DNA of 64,000 bases from Shewanella acanthi. Its GTDB lineage: Bacteria; Pseudomonadota; Gammaproteobacteria; Enterobacterales; Shewanellaceae. The translations under genes and the position numbers were made by a program. The notes below the pieces were generated by a model, which saw only the letters and a list, made by a program, of their open reading frames with translations, made no database searches and was not told where the DNA came from. Where the stretch lies: the NCBI RefSeq assembly GCF_019457475.1, contig NZ_CP080413.1:2356001-2420000 (forward strand), in the 5' to 3' direction. Shown here one piece after another: positions 27,243 through 36,538 of this stretch. Positions within the stretch are counted from its first letter, which is position 1. Each line of letters begins with the position of its first letter.

Positions 27243-28541
27243 TTAGAGGGCGATACCGAGTGCATTAAAGACCTCGGGGCTTGGAAAACCATCGGCAATC
27301 ATATTATTACTGCGCTGGAAAGCTTGGATCCCAGCAACCGAGTTACGCCCAAGCACACCATCAGCGGCGCCAACATCAAATCCCGCCTCATTAAGTTTGG
27401 TTTGCAGTAACTTAACCTGCTCACGACTTAAACGGGGAAGATCCGGCGGAGTCACCTTGAGCGGCTCACCACCCATAATCCGGTCGGCCAAATGCCCTAC
27501 CGTAATGGCATAAAACTCCGAGCGGTTCCAACGCATAATCACGTTAAAGTTTTCATAGCCTAAAAACGCGGGGCCTGTATGACCGGATGGCAAATACAGT
27601 GCTGCCTTCATGGGCAGAGAAGGCAGCAGTTTACCGTTAGTTTCACGCACTGATTCGCTAGCCCATACGGATAAAGGTTGCGCCTGCTTTGCCCCTAAAT
27701 GTTGATAATTAAAATTCGCGGGCAGCGTTACCTCACGCCCCCAGCGCTCGCTGCGCTGCCAACCAAGCTGTTGCAGGAAATTTGCCGCAGAGGTTAAGGC
27801 ATCGGCGGTGCTGTTCCACAGATCGGCCTTGCCGTCACCATCGCCATCAATGGCATATTTCGCATAGGCCGATGGCATAAATTGTGTATGGCCCATCGCC
27901 CCAGCCCACGAGCCGACCATGGTGGACTTATCAAAGCCATATTTTTCTTTGAGTTTAAGAGCTTGCATCAGCTCAGTAGTGAAATATTCAGCGCGGCGTT
28001 GCTCACAGGCGAGTGTCGCCAGAGAGTCCAGCACCGACATTTTGCCCTTATAGGTGCCATAGTTAGTCTCAAGTCCCCAAAATGAAAGTAGGTACTGAGG
28101 CGGCACGCCATATTGTTGCTCTAAGCGATTTAACAGTGCGCGGTTTTCACGAAGCAAACGCTGTCCTTCACTGATGCGCCAGTCGGTAGCGCGTTTCGTA
28201 AAGTAACTATAGAAAGTTTGGCTAAATTCAGGTTGAGCGTTATCTAGCTCTATCACCTTAGGGACAAATTGCAATTTCGCCACTGTGTCCATAACCGTAT
28301 CATCTGAAATCCCTTCACGTGTGGCGCGATTTTGTAACTGCACTAAGCAATCATGGAATCCAGCAGCATTTGCCTCAATAAGGGCGTTAATGTCCACGGT
28401 TTTCACCGGTTTCGGGGGCTGAATTTGGGGGACTGGTGTTGGTGCGACTTGAGGCGTAACCTTGGTACTTGAACAGGCGTTGACACCTAAAGATGCCGCA
28501 ATACAAACACTTAAATAGATAATTCCTTTCACGTTAATCAA
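27243..28541 (-). CDS. MltB-family lytic murein transglycosylase with peptidoglycan-binding domain
   Basis: 432 residues. An N-terminal lipoprotein-like signal ends at Cys23 ('GVNAC'). The MltB-type (GH103) domain follows, with the catalytic Glu in 'SFWGLETNYG', then 'GSWAGAMGHTQFMPSAY' and 'DGDGDGKADLWN'. A peptidoglycan-binding domain 1 closes the protein ('LQTKLNEAGFDVGAADGVLGRNSVAGI'). It cleaves glycan strands to anhydromuropeptides in the periplasm. The frame runs to 28616, but TAGGAG lies eight bases before a TTG at 28541, which I choose; GTG at 28532 is the alternative. Confidence 0.9.
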   Translation of the reverse strand: MINVKGIIYLSVCIAASLGVNACSSTKVTPQVAPTPVPQIQPPKPVKTVDINALIEANAAGFHDCLVQLQNRATREGISDDTVMDTVAKLQFVPKVIELDNAQPEFSQTFYSYFTKRATDWRISEGQRLLRENRALLNRLEQQYGVPPQYLLSFWGLETNYGTYKGKMSVLDSLATLACEQRRAEYFTTELMQALKLKEKYGFDKSTMVGSWAGAMGHTQFMPSAYAKYAIDGDGDGKADLWNSTADALTSAANFLQQLGWQRSERWGREVTLPANFNYQHLGAKQAQPLSVWASESVRETNGKLLPSLPMKAALYLPSGHTGPAFLGYENFNVIMRWNRSEFYAITVGHLADRIMGGEPLKVTPPDLPRLSREQVKLLQTKLNEAGFDVGAADGVLGRNSVAGIQAFQRSNNMIADGFPSPEVFNALGIAL

Positions 28542-28880
28542 AACGATGACTCCTAAATATACAGCCAAGGCGCTTCTTGGCGACAACAGGCAATGCCCAA
28601 TAGAAGTGGCATTCACCGCGTGGGTTGAGAACGGCTACCATAAAATGCAATGAATTAAACATAGCCTTAAATACGCATCGGCAGCGAACTATATAAAAAA
28701 TTGATTTCTCCCCCACAGGAAAATCACACAGCCTTGGTTCAAATCGAGCTATAGCAAGGCTTTGCCCCAACATCCTGACCGATAGCGACGAGTAACACAA
28801 TGGTTAAAAGCTTAAAAGCGCACATATAATCGCTTTTTGCTCAGTTAAGCAACATCGACGAATTCTTACCAAAGAATCCC

Positions 28881-28908
28881 TTGGCCTCAGAGGATGTTGC
28901 CGTATAAT
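28881..28908 (+). promoter_or_regulatory. Sigma-70 promoter of DUF2750 gene
   Basis: TTGGCC, 16 bases, TATAAT. The -10 overlaps the more upstream ATG (28907) of the open frame, so that ATG cannot be the start; translation begins at 28943. Confidence 0.6.
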
Positions 28909-28942
28909 GAGTGAGTTAACAGCATACTCAAAGAGACCTACC

Positions 28943-29305
28943 ATGACTGAAATGAATGCGGCTTTAGCTGGCTTTATCGATAACGTAAAACAACATCAAA
29001 CCCTGTGGGGCCTGATGGATGAAACTGGCGAAGGTTGGGTTGTTTGTGACTCGGGTGAATACGAAGACACAGATGTGATGCCATTATGGTCGACTGAGGC
29101 ACAAGCCAAGTCACATTGCACCGAAGAATGGAAAGATTACCAAGCTGTTGCGATTACCTTAGATGAATTTCTGGAATACTGGGTATCCGATCTGAACGAT
29201 GACGGCGTATTAATTGGCGTTGATTGGCAGACAGACGAAGACTGTTTAGAACTTGACCCAATCGTGCTGGCCAAAGATTTAGTCGATGTTGAAGAACTTA
29301 AATAA
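28943..29305 (+). CDS. DUF2750 family protein
   Basis: 120 residues, acidic and soluble. The pattern 'LWGLMDETGEGWVVCDS...VMPLWSTEAQAKSHC...ITLDEFLEYWVSDLNDDG' is that of DUF2750, a widespread small family of unknown role. The start is ATG at 28943, with AAGAGA six bases before it and a sigma-70 promoter just upstream. The next gene begins 45 bases on and may be in the same transcript. Confidence 0.8.
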   Translation: MTEMNAALAGFIDNVKQHQTLWGLMDETGEGWVVCDSGEYEDTDVMPLWSTEAQAKSHCTEEWKDYQAVAITLDEFLEYWVSDLNDDGVLIGVDWQTDEDCLELDPIVLAKDLVDVEELK

Positions 29306-29322
29306 CATCAAGCCTGCATTAC

Positions 29323-29359
29323 TGACATCAAGGAATGGGGTATTCCAACCTTGATGTCA
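29323..29359 (+). promoter_or_regulatory. Hairpin spanning the start codon of the next gene
   Basis: TGACATCAAGG pairs perfectly with CCTTGATGTCA over 11 bp. The right arm contains the TTG/ATG start codons (29351/29354), and the loop carries the only G-rich SD-like stretch (GGGG). No T-run follows, so it is not an ordinary terminator for the plus strand. It may mask translation initiation. Confidence 0.55.
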
Positions 29360-29995
29360 TCCCCTCCCCAAATCGATATTCCCTTCGATAGGCGCTATCA
29401 ATGTTGGTTTTGTGGTGAACCCTGCCGCAAAAACTTAGCCTATTATGCCGAAGGAAATGCCCCTCACCCATCACTTGCACTGCCCGCCTGTGATGAATGT
29501 GTAAAACTTGCTGAAAAACAACCGCTCACTTCCATTTGGGAATGCCGAGTCGCTGTTAAAGATGCCCTCATGCGGATCTACGCTAAGCATTTAGCCATTG
29601 GCATTAACTGGACAGAAGAAGAACTTGCCGAGTCGGAGTTTTCCTGCAAAGTCTTTGCAGGCTTTAAAAAAAGCGCTTGGATGATGTACCAAATTGCCCG
29701 TGATAGGGTTAATTACCCCGGTTGGCCTATTCACATCGATGGGGTCGAGCTGGATTGTCAGCATAACAGCACCAGCTTTGAATTTGATGGGGTAAATTAC
29801 ACTTCAGTACATGCTGCAATTCACTATTACAGTCAGCAATTTACCTTAGACAGTGAGTTTTTTGCCAAGCTAGTGAGACTCGTTGGCAGACAACGTTTTG
29901 GCTTTGCATTGCGTCTGGCGCGTATTCATATCGCCTCAGCCAAAGAGATGAAACGCCAAGTCCTCGCGGAAGTGCAAGCCGACGTTAAAGACTAA
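29354..29995 (+). CDS. Conserved protein of unknown function with Cys4 N-terminal motif
   Basis: 213 residues, soluble. The N-terminus has CWFCGEPC and, about 25 residues on, CDEC: a likely zinc-binding knuckle pair. The rest is mixed helices, with 'GWPIHIDGVELDC' and 'SAKEMKRQVLAEVQADVKD' near the end. I do not recognise a domain. The start is ATG at 29354 or the TTG just before it; both lie in a hairpin. It follows the DUF2750 gene by 48 bases. A nucleic-acid or protein binding role is possible but not shown. Confidence 0.8.
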   Translation: MSSPPQIDIPFDRRYQCWFCGEPCRKNLAYYAEGNAPHPSLALPACDECVKLAEKQPLTSIWECRVAVKDALMRIYAKHLAIGINWTEEELAESEFSCKVFAGFKKSAWMMYQIARDRVNYPGWPIHIDGVELDCQHNSTSFEFDGVNYTSVHAAIHYYSQQFTLDSEFFAKLVRLVGRQRFGFALRLARIHIASAKEMKRQVLAEVQADVKD

Positions 29996-30115
29996 CGTAT
30001 TGAGATGACGAGGCTTAAAGCCTCGCGAGATCTGATGTGAACATAACCCTTAACAATGCGTTGTCTCATAGCGCCAATAGCTCTGGGGTCATCCTAGAGC
30101 GAAATTCGATCTGCG

Positions 30116-31063
30116 TTAGGTTTTAGCCAACACCTCTTTTAAACGTTCTTGAACCACTTCTACCAACATATCCGGTTGGAATTTTGAGATAAAACGATCG
30201 CAACCTACCTTTTCAACCATGGCATTATTAAAACTGCCACTTAAGGATGTGTTTAAGGTGATAAACAAGTCTGACATCGCGCTATCATTTCGTACTTCGT
30301 AGGTTAGGCGATAACCATCCATTTCGGGCATTTCAGCATCGGTGATCATCATTAACAGCTCATTGGGAATATCCTTGCCCTCATCCCGCCATTTCTGCAG
30401 TAAATGCAACGCTTCTAAACCATCGGACGCTTCAATTAATTCGATGCCAAGATACCCAAGTGTTTCGCGAACTTGACGTCTAGCGGTAGAAGAATCATCA
30501 ACGATGAGTATTTTACGACCTTGCATTTCCGACAACAAATGCTCATCCAACACTCCGTCTGATAGACGTACATCATAGTGAATGATCTCCGACAGCACTT
30601 TCTCAACATCGATAATGGAAACCAACTGTTGCTGCCCCTGGTAATCAACACGCGTTATTGCCGTCAGATAATTATTTCTTCCTGCGGTTTTGGGTGGCGG
30701 CAGAATATCGCTCCAGGTCATATTTACAATGTGTTCGACTTTTCCCACTAAAAAGCCCTGCACACTGCGGTTATATTCGGTAATGATCATGTTGGCATCA
30801 GTGGCTGGCGGTATCGGATTAAAACCAATGGCCCCGCGAAGGTCAATCACGGGAATGGACGTACCGCGAATATTGGCCACGCCCGAAATATGAGGATGGC
30901 TGCCTGGCATTGCGCTTAAAGCTGGAAGTTTGACGACCTCTTTGACTTTAAAAACGTTGATGGCAAAAAGCTGAGTAGAATTTATTCTAAACAGCAACAG
31001 CTCGAGTCGATTCTCACCCACTAATTTGGTGCGTTGATCAACTGTTGATAACACATTTGCCAT
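30116..31063 (-). CDS. cheV: Chemotaxis coupling protein CheV
   Basis: 315 residues. A CheW-like coupling domain (~15-165; 'LLFRINSTQLFAINVFKVKEVV', 'ISGVANIRGTSIPVIDLRGAIG') is fused to a response-regulator receiver (~185-312; 'KILIVDDSSTARRQV', phospho-acceptor Asp in 'MITDAEMPEMDGY'). It links chemoreceptors to CheA and tunes adaptation. It stands alone; the main che cluster is elsewhere. Several CheV paralogues are common in Shewanella and Vibrio, so this may be one of a set. Confidence 0.95.
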   Translation of the reverse strand: MANVLSTVDQRTKLVGENRLELLLFRINSTQLFAINVFKVKEVVKLPALSAMPGSHPHISGVANIRGTSIPVIDLRGAIGFNPIPPATDANMIITEYNRSVQGFLVGKVEHIVNMTWSDILPPPKTAGRNNYLTAITRVDYQGQQQLVSIIDVEKVLSEIIHYDVRLSDGVLDEHLLSEMQGRKILIVDDSSTARRQVRETLGYLGIELIEASDGLEALHLLQKWRDEGKDIPNELLMMITDAEMPEMDGYRLTYEVRNDSAMSDLFITLNTSLSGSFNNAMVEKVGCDRFISKFQPDMLVEVVQERLKEVLAKT

Positions 31064-31231
31064 AACGCCATCCTAACAGTGGCTAAAAGAGCCCTAATCT
31101 GCATTTACCCATGAAGACACAATTATAGTGCGGGATAAAACAGACTATCCGTGCTCAATATCGATTTATCTAAAAATAACAATCAGTCAGAACAACAAAT
31201 GAGGTCCGTACCGCCCAAGTGGCTAACTGAT

Positions 31232-31861
31232 TCAGTAGGATGCTCCACCCAAGCGCAGGGTTTTCTGCGCTAAAATCATCCCGCCGAGCCCCAAAATATT
31301 GCGCTCACAGATTATCAACATCCCTGCTTCCCTAAGCTCAGCCAAAAACTCACCGTGATTAAACCGATTCTGCTGCGGATGCTCAAATAGTCTACGACTG
31401 ATGGGATTACAGATAGCTGCGCGGTATAAATCCTCCACCACAAAGTAACCATCGGGTTTTAAAATTCTCACGACTTCCCGGATGGCTTGCTGCCAATCGG
31501 GCACATGGTGAAACACAGCAAAATTAAATACTGCATCAAAGTGTGCGTTTTCAAAGGGTAAACGGGTCGCATCTGCCACTGAGAAATACAATCCCTTATT
31601 AGCATTCTCCGTTTTCCAGCGCACTTTCGCGGCTTGCACCATGTCAGGATCGAGGTCTACAGCGGTAATTGAATCAGCACCGAAATGATGGCGAATCAAC
31701 TGGATACCATTACCAAACCCACAGCCAATCTCCAGTGCCTGTTCAATATTGGCCATAGGTTTTGGCATCATAGACGTCAGTAATGGGGCTTCGATGTGAT
31801 TTTGGATCCAAAAACGTATCGGGTGCTGCACCAATTTCTTTTCGAATTGGTTTAACTTCAT
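31232..31861 (-). CDS. Class I SAM-dependent methyltransferase
   Basis: 209 residues, Rossmann-type methyltransferase. Motif I is 'ALEIGCGFGNG', the ribose-binding acid is in 'AVDLDPDMV', and motif IV/post-IV reads 'FDAVFNFAVFHHVPDWQQAI', followed by 'LKPDGYFVVEDL'. The layout resembles UbiE/ArsM-like small-molecule methyltransferases, but the substrate is unknown. It is divergent from the LON-domain gene, sharing a 93-base region. Confidence 0.85.
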   Translation of the reverse strand: MKLNQFEKKLVQHPIRFWIQNHIEAPLLTSMMPKPMANIEQALEIGCGFGNGIQLIRHHFGADSITAVDLDPDMVQAAKVRWKTENANKGLYFSVADATRLPFENAHFDAVFNFAVFHHVPDWQQAIREVVRILKPDGYFVVEDLYRAAICNPISRRLFEHPQQNRFNHGEFLAELREAGMLIICERNILGLGGMILAQKTLRLGGASY

Positions 31862-31954
31862 AACATCCTCTTTCCGAGTCGATTAGTGCTTGAAAATGGC
31901 TACAACATTTCGCTATGTTCTTATCATATCCTGCTCAATAATGCCGAGGCCAGT

Positions 31955-32515
31955 ATGAAGTTACCGCTCTTTCCTTTACCTATCTGTCTGTTACCAGAGG
32001 GGTTTACACAACTGCGAATATTTGAGCCAAGATATAAACGCTTAGTCGCTGAGTCCCTCAAATCCGCAGAAGGCTTTGGCCTATGCATGACCAGCGAAGA
32101 CGGCAAACAGATCCTGCCGATTGGCACGATAGTGCATATCATCGACTTTGAAACTTTAGCAGATGGCATGCTTGGGGTCAGTATTCAAGGCGGACAACGC
32201 TTTACTTTTTCCGATGTCATGATTGAAAGCGATGGCCTAAAACGTGCCGAGGTGAGCCCACTTGAAAATTGGCCTGCCTGTCCTATTAAAGCAAAGGATC
32301 GTTACCTAAGCCGAATGCTGCAAAATATTCTTGAAGAGTATCCCAAACATCTACAACATTTTGATGTCAATAAATTTGAAGATATTAGCTGGGTATGCCA
32401 ACGTTGGTTAGAGATCTTGCCGGTTCGACAGGAGGAAAAATACACTTGTATCAATTCGTTAGATCATCAATTAACCTTGGCACTGCTTGGCGATATGATG
32501 AAGGAAGAAAGCTAA
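31955..32515 (+). CDS. LON peptidase N-terminal-domain protein (substrate-binding only)
   Basis: 186 residues containing just the Lon N-terminal (PUA-like) domain: 'KLPLFPLPICLLPEGFTQLRIFEPRYKRLV' at the start and 'DHQLTLALLGDMMKE' at the end. There is no AAA or protease domain. Such stand-alone proteins are common and of uncertain role, perhaps substrate selection. The frame extends to 31886, but GAGG five bases before ATG 31955 and the family alignment place the start there. Confidence 0.85.
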   Translation: MKLPLFPLPICLLPEGFTQLRIFEPRYKRLVAESLKSAEGFGLCMTSEDGKQILPIGTIVHIIDFETLADGMLGVSIQGGQRFTFSDVMIESDGLKRAEVSPLENWPACPIKAKDRYLSRMLQNILEEYPKHLQHFDVNKFEDISWVCQRWLEILPVRQEEKYTCINSLDHQLTLALLGDMMKEES

Positions 32516-33177
32516 TTCAAGCTCGATATTATTCTAAAATAAAAGGTAAGTGAAAACTAAAAATAAACAGGCTTAAATATGGATTCACTTTCAACTCAAT
32601 TTGTAGATATTAAGATCCGAATCGATCTCTATAAACACGCACTTTAAGCATTTACCCTCTGTTTTAAATAACATATGTTTAATTCGGCATTTCGCCCACA
32701 TATATCGAACAAGAAAAAAACAAAAAAATAACATCAAACTATTTCAAACAGATTAAAAAATAAACTTGCCAACGGATTGTTTGCTGATATACTGCACATC
32801 GTTTTGAGATACATCTTGTTGTTACCCTCTTTAATCAGTGTGCGATATACCAGCAGAACTGAACCTCACAAAGAAAGCCTACTACAAGCAAAACCCCAGT
32901 TTAAATAGCATCTTAATGAATTTACGGTCCGGTCAAATCATTAATTATACCGACGTCATTGTATTGTCATCTTGTTATGTTTAACTGGCTAAAATGAGAT
33001 ATTCCATTGACACAATCGCTTTTATGCATTAATTATCAATAGGAAATCCCTTGAATACCCGTTAAATGATGGGTAATCTCAAAAATCATAAGTAACATCT
33101 TTCGCAAGTATGCTAAGGATATTTTATTGTTAAAACTTTCTCACCTATGGGTGAATTAATATAAAAGGAGTGTGACT
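32516..33177. other. AT-rich intergenic region with possible promoter
   Basis: 660 bases clearly richer in A and T than the flanking genes, without a supported long frame. TTGACA at 33007-33012 followed 17 bases later by TAATTA is a possible promoter for the 57-residue gene. A 22-codon frame at 32579 lacks a convincing ribosome site. I see no tRNA or repeat array. Confidence 0.4.
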
Positions 33178-33351
33178 ATGTCATACAAATTTAATGGACA
33201 TGAAATCACAGTAAACTTCCCTGTGGATTCTATTTCAGTTAATAAAACTTCCATCGCGTTTACCGATAGACAAGGTAAAAACAAACAGACCTTTTCTAAA
33301 CGCACTGAAGCCCTTAATTTTATGAAATGGTTGTTAACGACCAATAAATAA
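33178..33351 (+). CDS. 57-residue orphan small protein
   Basis: A short gene with a near-ideal SD (AAAAGGAG, about seven bases before ATG). The product is basic and polar with no signal or membrane helix. Its first half looks like beta strands ('YKFNGHEITVNFPVDSISVNKTSIAF') leading into a Lys-rich turn and an amphipathic helix ('RTEALNFMKWLL'). I do not recognise it. It stands alone in an AT-rich gap between a LON-domain gene and a PLP enzyme. The minus-strand open frame over it has no ribosome site and is likely a shadow. Confidence 0.7.
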   Translation: MSYKFNGHEITVNFPVDSISVNKTSIAFTDRQGKNKQTFSKRTEALNFMKWLLTTNK

Positions 33352-33921
33352 AATGAATCCGCTTTAGTGGATAAAGCGATATAAATTTAGGTGATTGCGG
33401 TCTTCATTTTCCTCGCCATGCCGAATACCTAAGCTACAAATAGCAAGTCTGAAATCGCACTGCTATATCCTGTCGAATAGACAATCAAGTTTGGTTCTGG
33501 CGGTATCTAAATCACGCAGATACGTGCCGAACCAAACGTAAAATACCCATCCTGCTAAAATCAATTGCCTTTCAAAGAGTGTTATCTTAATGCCCCATCT
33601 ATGGTGAGTATCCACCATCATGACAAACACAGCTGTTTGATGGAAATGCAGCTATGAATAGTCCTGATTGAACAACACATCCCATTTACCCAAGCCGCTG
33701 CATAGATATACCAAGGTAATTGTGATGGCTAGCTGAAAAACAAGATGGAGCTGCTTGAGACTGAACACAGTGACTGGGCAAAGCTCAAGTGACCGAGTTG
33801 GGTGAAAGACCTCAAAGAGTAAGATAACCTAACTATCCCCCATAAGCTGTTCAGGCGATATAAATTAATACCTCAAGGCAGAATTTAGTATTATACAGAA
33901 ACAACTCTCTGCTTAAGCGAC
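33352..33921 (+). pseudogene. Gene-poor stretch with possible decayed coding sequence
   Basis: No intact gene in 570 bases. Between 33601 and 33831 one forward frame gives protein-like blocks ('IVLIEQHIPFTQAAA', 'NKMELLETEHSDWAKLK', 'PSWVKDLKE') broken by several stops. That could be the remains of a lost gene, or chance. No family could be named from the fragments. Confidence 0.25.
33490..33536. repeat. Intergenic imperfect hairpin
   Basis: TTTGGTTC (33490-33497) pairs with GAACCAAA (33529-33536), and inside it GTATCT (33503-33508) pairs with AGATAC (33518-33523). This two-tier stem with a 5-nt internal loop and 9-nt apical loop is typical of a structured RNA or a mobile-element remnant. 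No T-run follows. Confidence 0.45.
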
Positions 33922-34845
33922 TTAACCAAATTTGCGCTGATAACGCGGCAACATGGTTTCGTTACCGAGCAGTCCTCCCTGATGAAGGTACAAGATGGGA
34001 CTGTGAAGATCTGCCCTCAGATAAGATTCAAGCACTAAAAAACCGAGGGGATCATAAAGCAGCTCAAATTCGATCCCTTGGGCACAAACACGCCTCCACA
34101 TGGCGTAAAATTCGGCATAAAGCTTACCAAAATGGTATTTTTTCCCCGTATTTAACACCACGGGATGCAGGGACTCATTGGAGTTTAATTGTAAAAACTG
34201 AAAGCGAAGATAGTCATCGCCTCCCACTGCAGCGCAGGTCAGTACTCGGATATCCGAGCCATTTTCAATAAAATATTGATTCAGAAATAACGCAGTCGTC
34301 CCTGTCCCAGAGGGAAAAAATACTTTTAATTTCGACAATGCATGTACTTGTCCCCAGTGAATAATTTCTGCGCCCAGTTTATCGAGTCCGTATTTGGCAT
34401 AACTGCATCGGCCACCTTCTGGAATAAAGAGCGCATTTGGCTCATTAACAAGCACCCGTTGCTGAATATAATCCTCGCATCGCCACTTGTGTGACTCACC
34501 GGATTCGATAAGTTGTTGCTGCAAATCAATCACCCGAGCGCCTTGGGCTAATGCGTGGGCGTAATTTCCACTGGGATTTTCACGAATATGACTAGCAATA
34601 TGGTCAACATAAAAATCACATTGCCAGCCCTTCATCTTCGCCAATACAGACAGAGAATAGAGTGAGTTGGCTTGGGCCGAGCCATACCCAATCACCTTAG
34701 TCACGCCATCAAATTGATGGTCGAGAAAATAGGCAAACTTACGAGCCTTGTTACCACTGAAACCAGGATGGAGCAAATCGTCCCGTTTAATATAAAGTTG
34801 CCTATTCGCAAACTGAAACGATTCGACAGGGCTCGTGGCAAACAT
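33922..34845 (-). CDS. ACC deaminase / D-cysteine desulfhydrase family PLP enzyme
   Basis: 307 residues, fold-type II PLP enzyme. The Schiff-base lysine is Lys33 in 'GFSGNKARKF', and 'PSGTGTTALFL' binds PLP phosphate. The family (1-aminocyclopropane-1-carboxylate deaminase / D-cysteine desulfhydrase) releases ammonia and an oxo acid, or pyruvate, H2S and ammonia. In gammaproteobacteria D-cysteine desulfhydrase is the more usual activity, but specificity cannot be settled here. It is flanked by the gene-poor stretch and divergent from yccF. Confidence 0.82.
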   Translation of the reverse strand: MFATSPVESFQFANRQLYIKRDDLLHPGFSGNKARKFAYFLDHQFDGVTKVIGYGSAQANSLYSLSVLAKMKGWQCDFYVDHIASHIRENPSGNYAHALAQGARVIDLQQQLIESGESHKWRCEDYIQQRVLVNEPNALFIPEGGRCSYAKYGLDKLGAEIIHWGQVHALSKLKVFFPSGTGTTALFLNQYFIENGSDIRVLTCAAVGGDDYLRFQFLQLNSNESLHPVVLNTGKKYHFGKLYAEFYAMWRRVCAQGIEFELLYDPLGFLVLESYLRADLHSPILYLHQGGLLGNETMLPRYQRKFG

Positions 34846-35098
34846 CTATATCCTTTGGAGTTTTAGCCTAAAGAGCCATAGTGTATCCCTTGAACCTATG
34901 ACCCTCAAGATTTAAGAAATTACACGACTTTTTAGTGTAAATGACCAGTCAGCAACCAGTGCAACAATATATCTTATTGAATTGTAATGTTTAAAATCTT
35001 GGCACGGTTATCGCTATATTGATTCAGCACTATTATGCATTCACCATTTGATCAGACTAAAGATTTGAAGAATTACCCACTTTCTAAAGGAGCGTTAC

Positions 35099-35509
35099 AT
35101 GCCAGTACTTCGCCTTATTTTTAATATTGCTTGGTTTATCCTTGGCGGATTTGTGATGGGACTAGCCTGGTGGTTAGCGGGCATCCTCTGTTTTATCAGC
35201 ATTATCGGTATCCCCTTTGGACGCGCCTGCTTCGTTATCGGAGAGTTAGCCTTCTGGCCCTTTGGACAGGAACTGGTTAATCGTCGCCAATTAACAGGCC
35301 ATGAAGATATTGGCACAGGAGCCTTTGGCATGGTCGGTAACATTATTTGGTTCCTACTATTTGGCATTTGGCTCGCGATTGGCCACTTAGTTCACGCCCT
35401 CGCCTGCTTTATCACCATTATTGGGATCCCATTTGGTATTCAACATATCAAGTTGGCGCTATTAAGCCTGACTCCTATTGGCCAAAAAGTCATTGCAAAA
35501 GCCTATTAA
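35099..35509 (+). CDS. YccF family inner-membrane protein
   Basis: 136 residues of two related halves, each a hydrophobic helix pair ending with the family signature 'ISIIGIPFG' or 'ITIIGIPFG'. This internal duplication is characteristic of the YccF domain. It is an integral inner-membrane protein of unknown function. A strong SD (AAAGGAG) precedes the ATG. No linked gene points to a pathway. Confidence 0.88.
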   Translation: MPVLRLIFNIAWFILGGFVMGLAWWLAGILCFISIIGIPFGRACFVIGELAFWPFGQELVNRRQLTGHEDIGTGAFGMVGNIIWFLLFGIWLAIGHLVHALACFITIIGIPFGIQHIKLALLSLTPIGQKVIAKAY

Positions 35510-35620
35510 AATACAGGGCACGGTTTGGCGTGAATGCCCTAACGTGCCATGCTAGCCAATGAGTTGAATGTTTGCCCGACTGACAACAGAGGCCGTGATT
35601 TCGCATTCCTCTGCCAGTTA

Positions 35621-36538
35621 TTAACTTGGCTCTAACTCCAACTCACGCCCTTGAATATCCTCAAGCAAGTTTTGCTTACCGGCGAAGCCATCAATGCTTG
35701 GCTCCCCTTGGTTATACCCACTTGTGATATTCGCAAGGCAATGGGCTAACTTGGCCGGAGCATCGATAGTCACATCGTGCCCGCAGTAGGCAAGCACTAT
35801 AGGTTCTAACTTATAATGACGAGCCAAGGCGTTACTGGCTTTGATATTCACCAGTGAATCCCTATCACCACAGAGCACACTGACAGGCACCTTAAGTGCG
35901 TCAGGGCATTGATACTTAAAAGCAGCCCAAAGCTGGCGAAGTGCATTGTTAAACTTAGGCTTCAATTCCCCACGTAACTGACTCCAGTGAGCAATTAACT
36001 CATTATTATGCTGATGACGACAGCTCGTTAACCTGATGATGGTTGACTCTATAGGATGAAGCCTATCACCCCGCCTACGCAGTAAAAAAGCAGTTAACGA
36101 GTTGATAAGATTAAATCTGTGATACCAAGGAGACAGATTGGCGGCACTGCTATTTAGCAGCACTAAATGTTTGATGAGTACAGGACGCTGACGCGCCATT
36201 TCGAGTGCCACCATGCCGCCCATAGACAAACCAAGTAAATAAATAGGCCCAACATTTGTATCGCCAACCCGTGCAGTATCCGCCATATTGCCGCTCTCGC
36301 GGTAAGAGTCAGTCAACTCTATACCGCTTTGAGGAACGGCCCCCTGTTCTTCAAGCTGTTGCCAAACCGCAGCGCCATAATCAGCGATATTGAGTGGGCT
36401 CAATTCCCCATACAATTCCCCATTTCCGGGCAAGTCTGGCGTCACCACCCTAAATCCCCTTTGCCTTAATCTTTGGTCAAAACCGTTCCAATGACGCTTA
36501 TCCCGCATCAATCCCCGCAATAGCACCCAAGTTGCCAT
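35621..36538 (-). CDS. Alpha/beta hydrolase (BioH-like fold)
   Basis: 305 residues. The core is a small alpha/beta hydrolase with 'WVLLRGLMRDKRHW' in the oxyanion region, nucleophile elbow GLSMGG, an acid in 'CGDRDSLVN' and the base in 'YCGHDVTIDAP'. An unusual polar stretch of about 30 residues is inserted before the nucleophile strand. The start codon overlaps the stop of the upstream peptidase gene by one base (TGATG), so the two are translationally coupled. The substrate is unknown. Confidence 0.8.
   Translation of the reverse strand: MATWVLLRGLMRDKRHWNGFDQRLRQRGFRVVTPDLPGNGELYGELSPLNIADYGAAVWQQLEEQGAVPQSGIELTDSYRESGNMADTARVGDTNVGPIYLLGLSMGGMVALEMARQRPVLIKHLVLLNSSAANLSPWYHRFNLINSLTAFLLRRRGDRLHPIESTIIRLTSCRHQHNNELIAHWSQLRGELKPKFNNALRQLWAAFKYQCPDALKVPVSVLCGDRDSLVNIKASNALARHYKLEPIVLAYCGHDVTIDAPAKLAHCLANITSGYNQGEPSIDGFAGKQNLLEDIQGRELELEPS

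Noticed and set aside
32579..32647. 22-codon frame with ATG in the AT-rich gap
   Set aside because: No convincing ribosome site and too short to judge.
33156..33344. Minus-strand 62-codon frame over the 57-residue gene
   Set aside because: No ribosome site, and the plus-strand gene has a near-ideal one.
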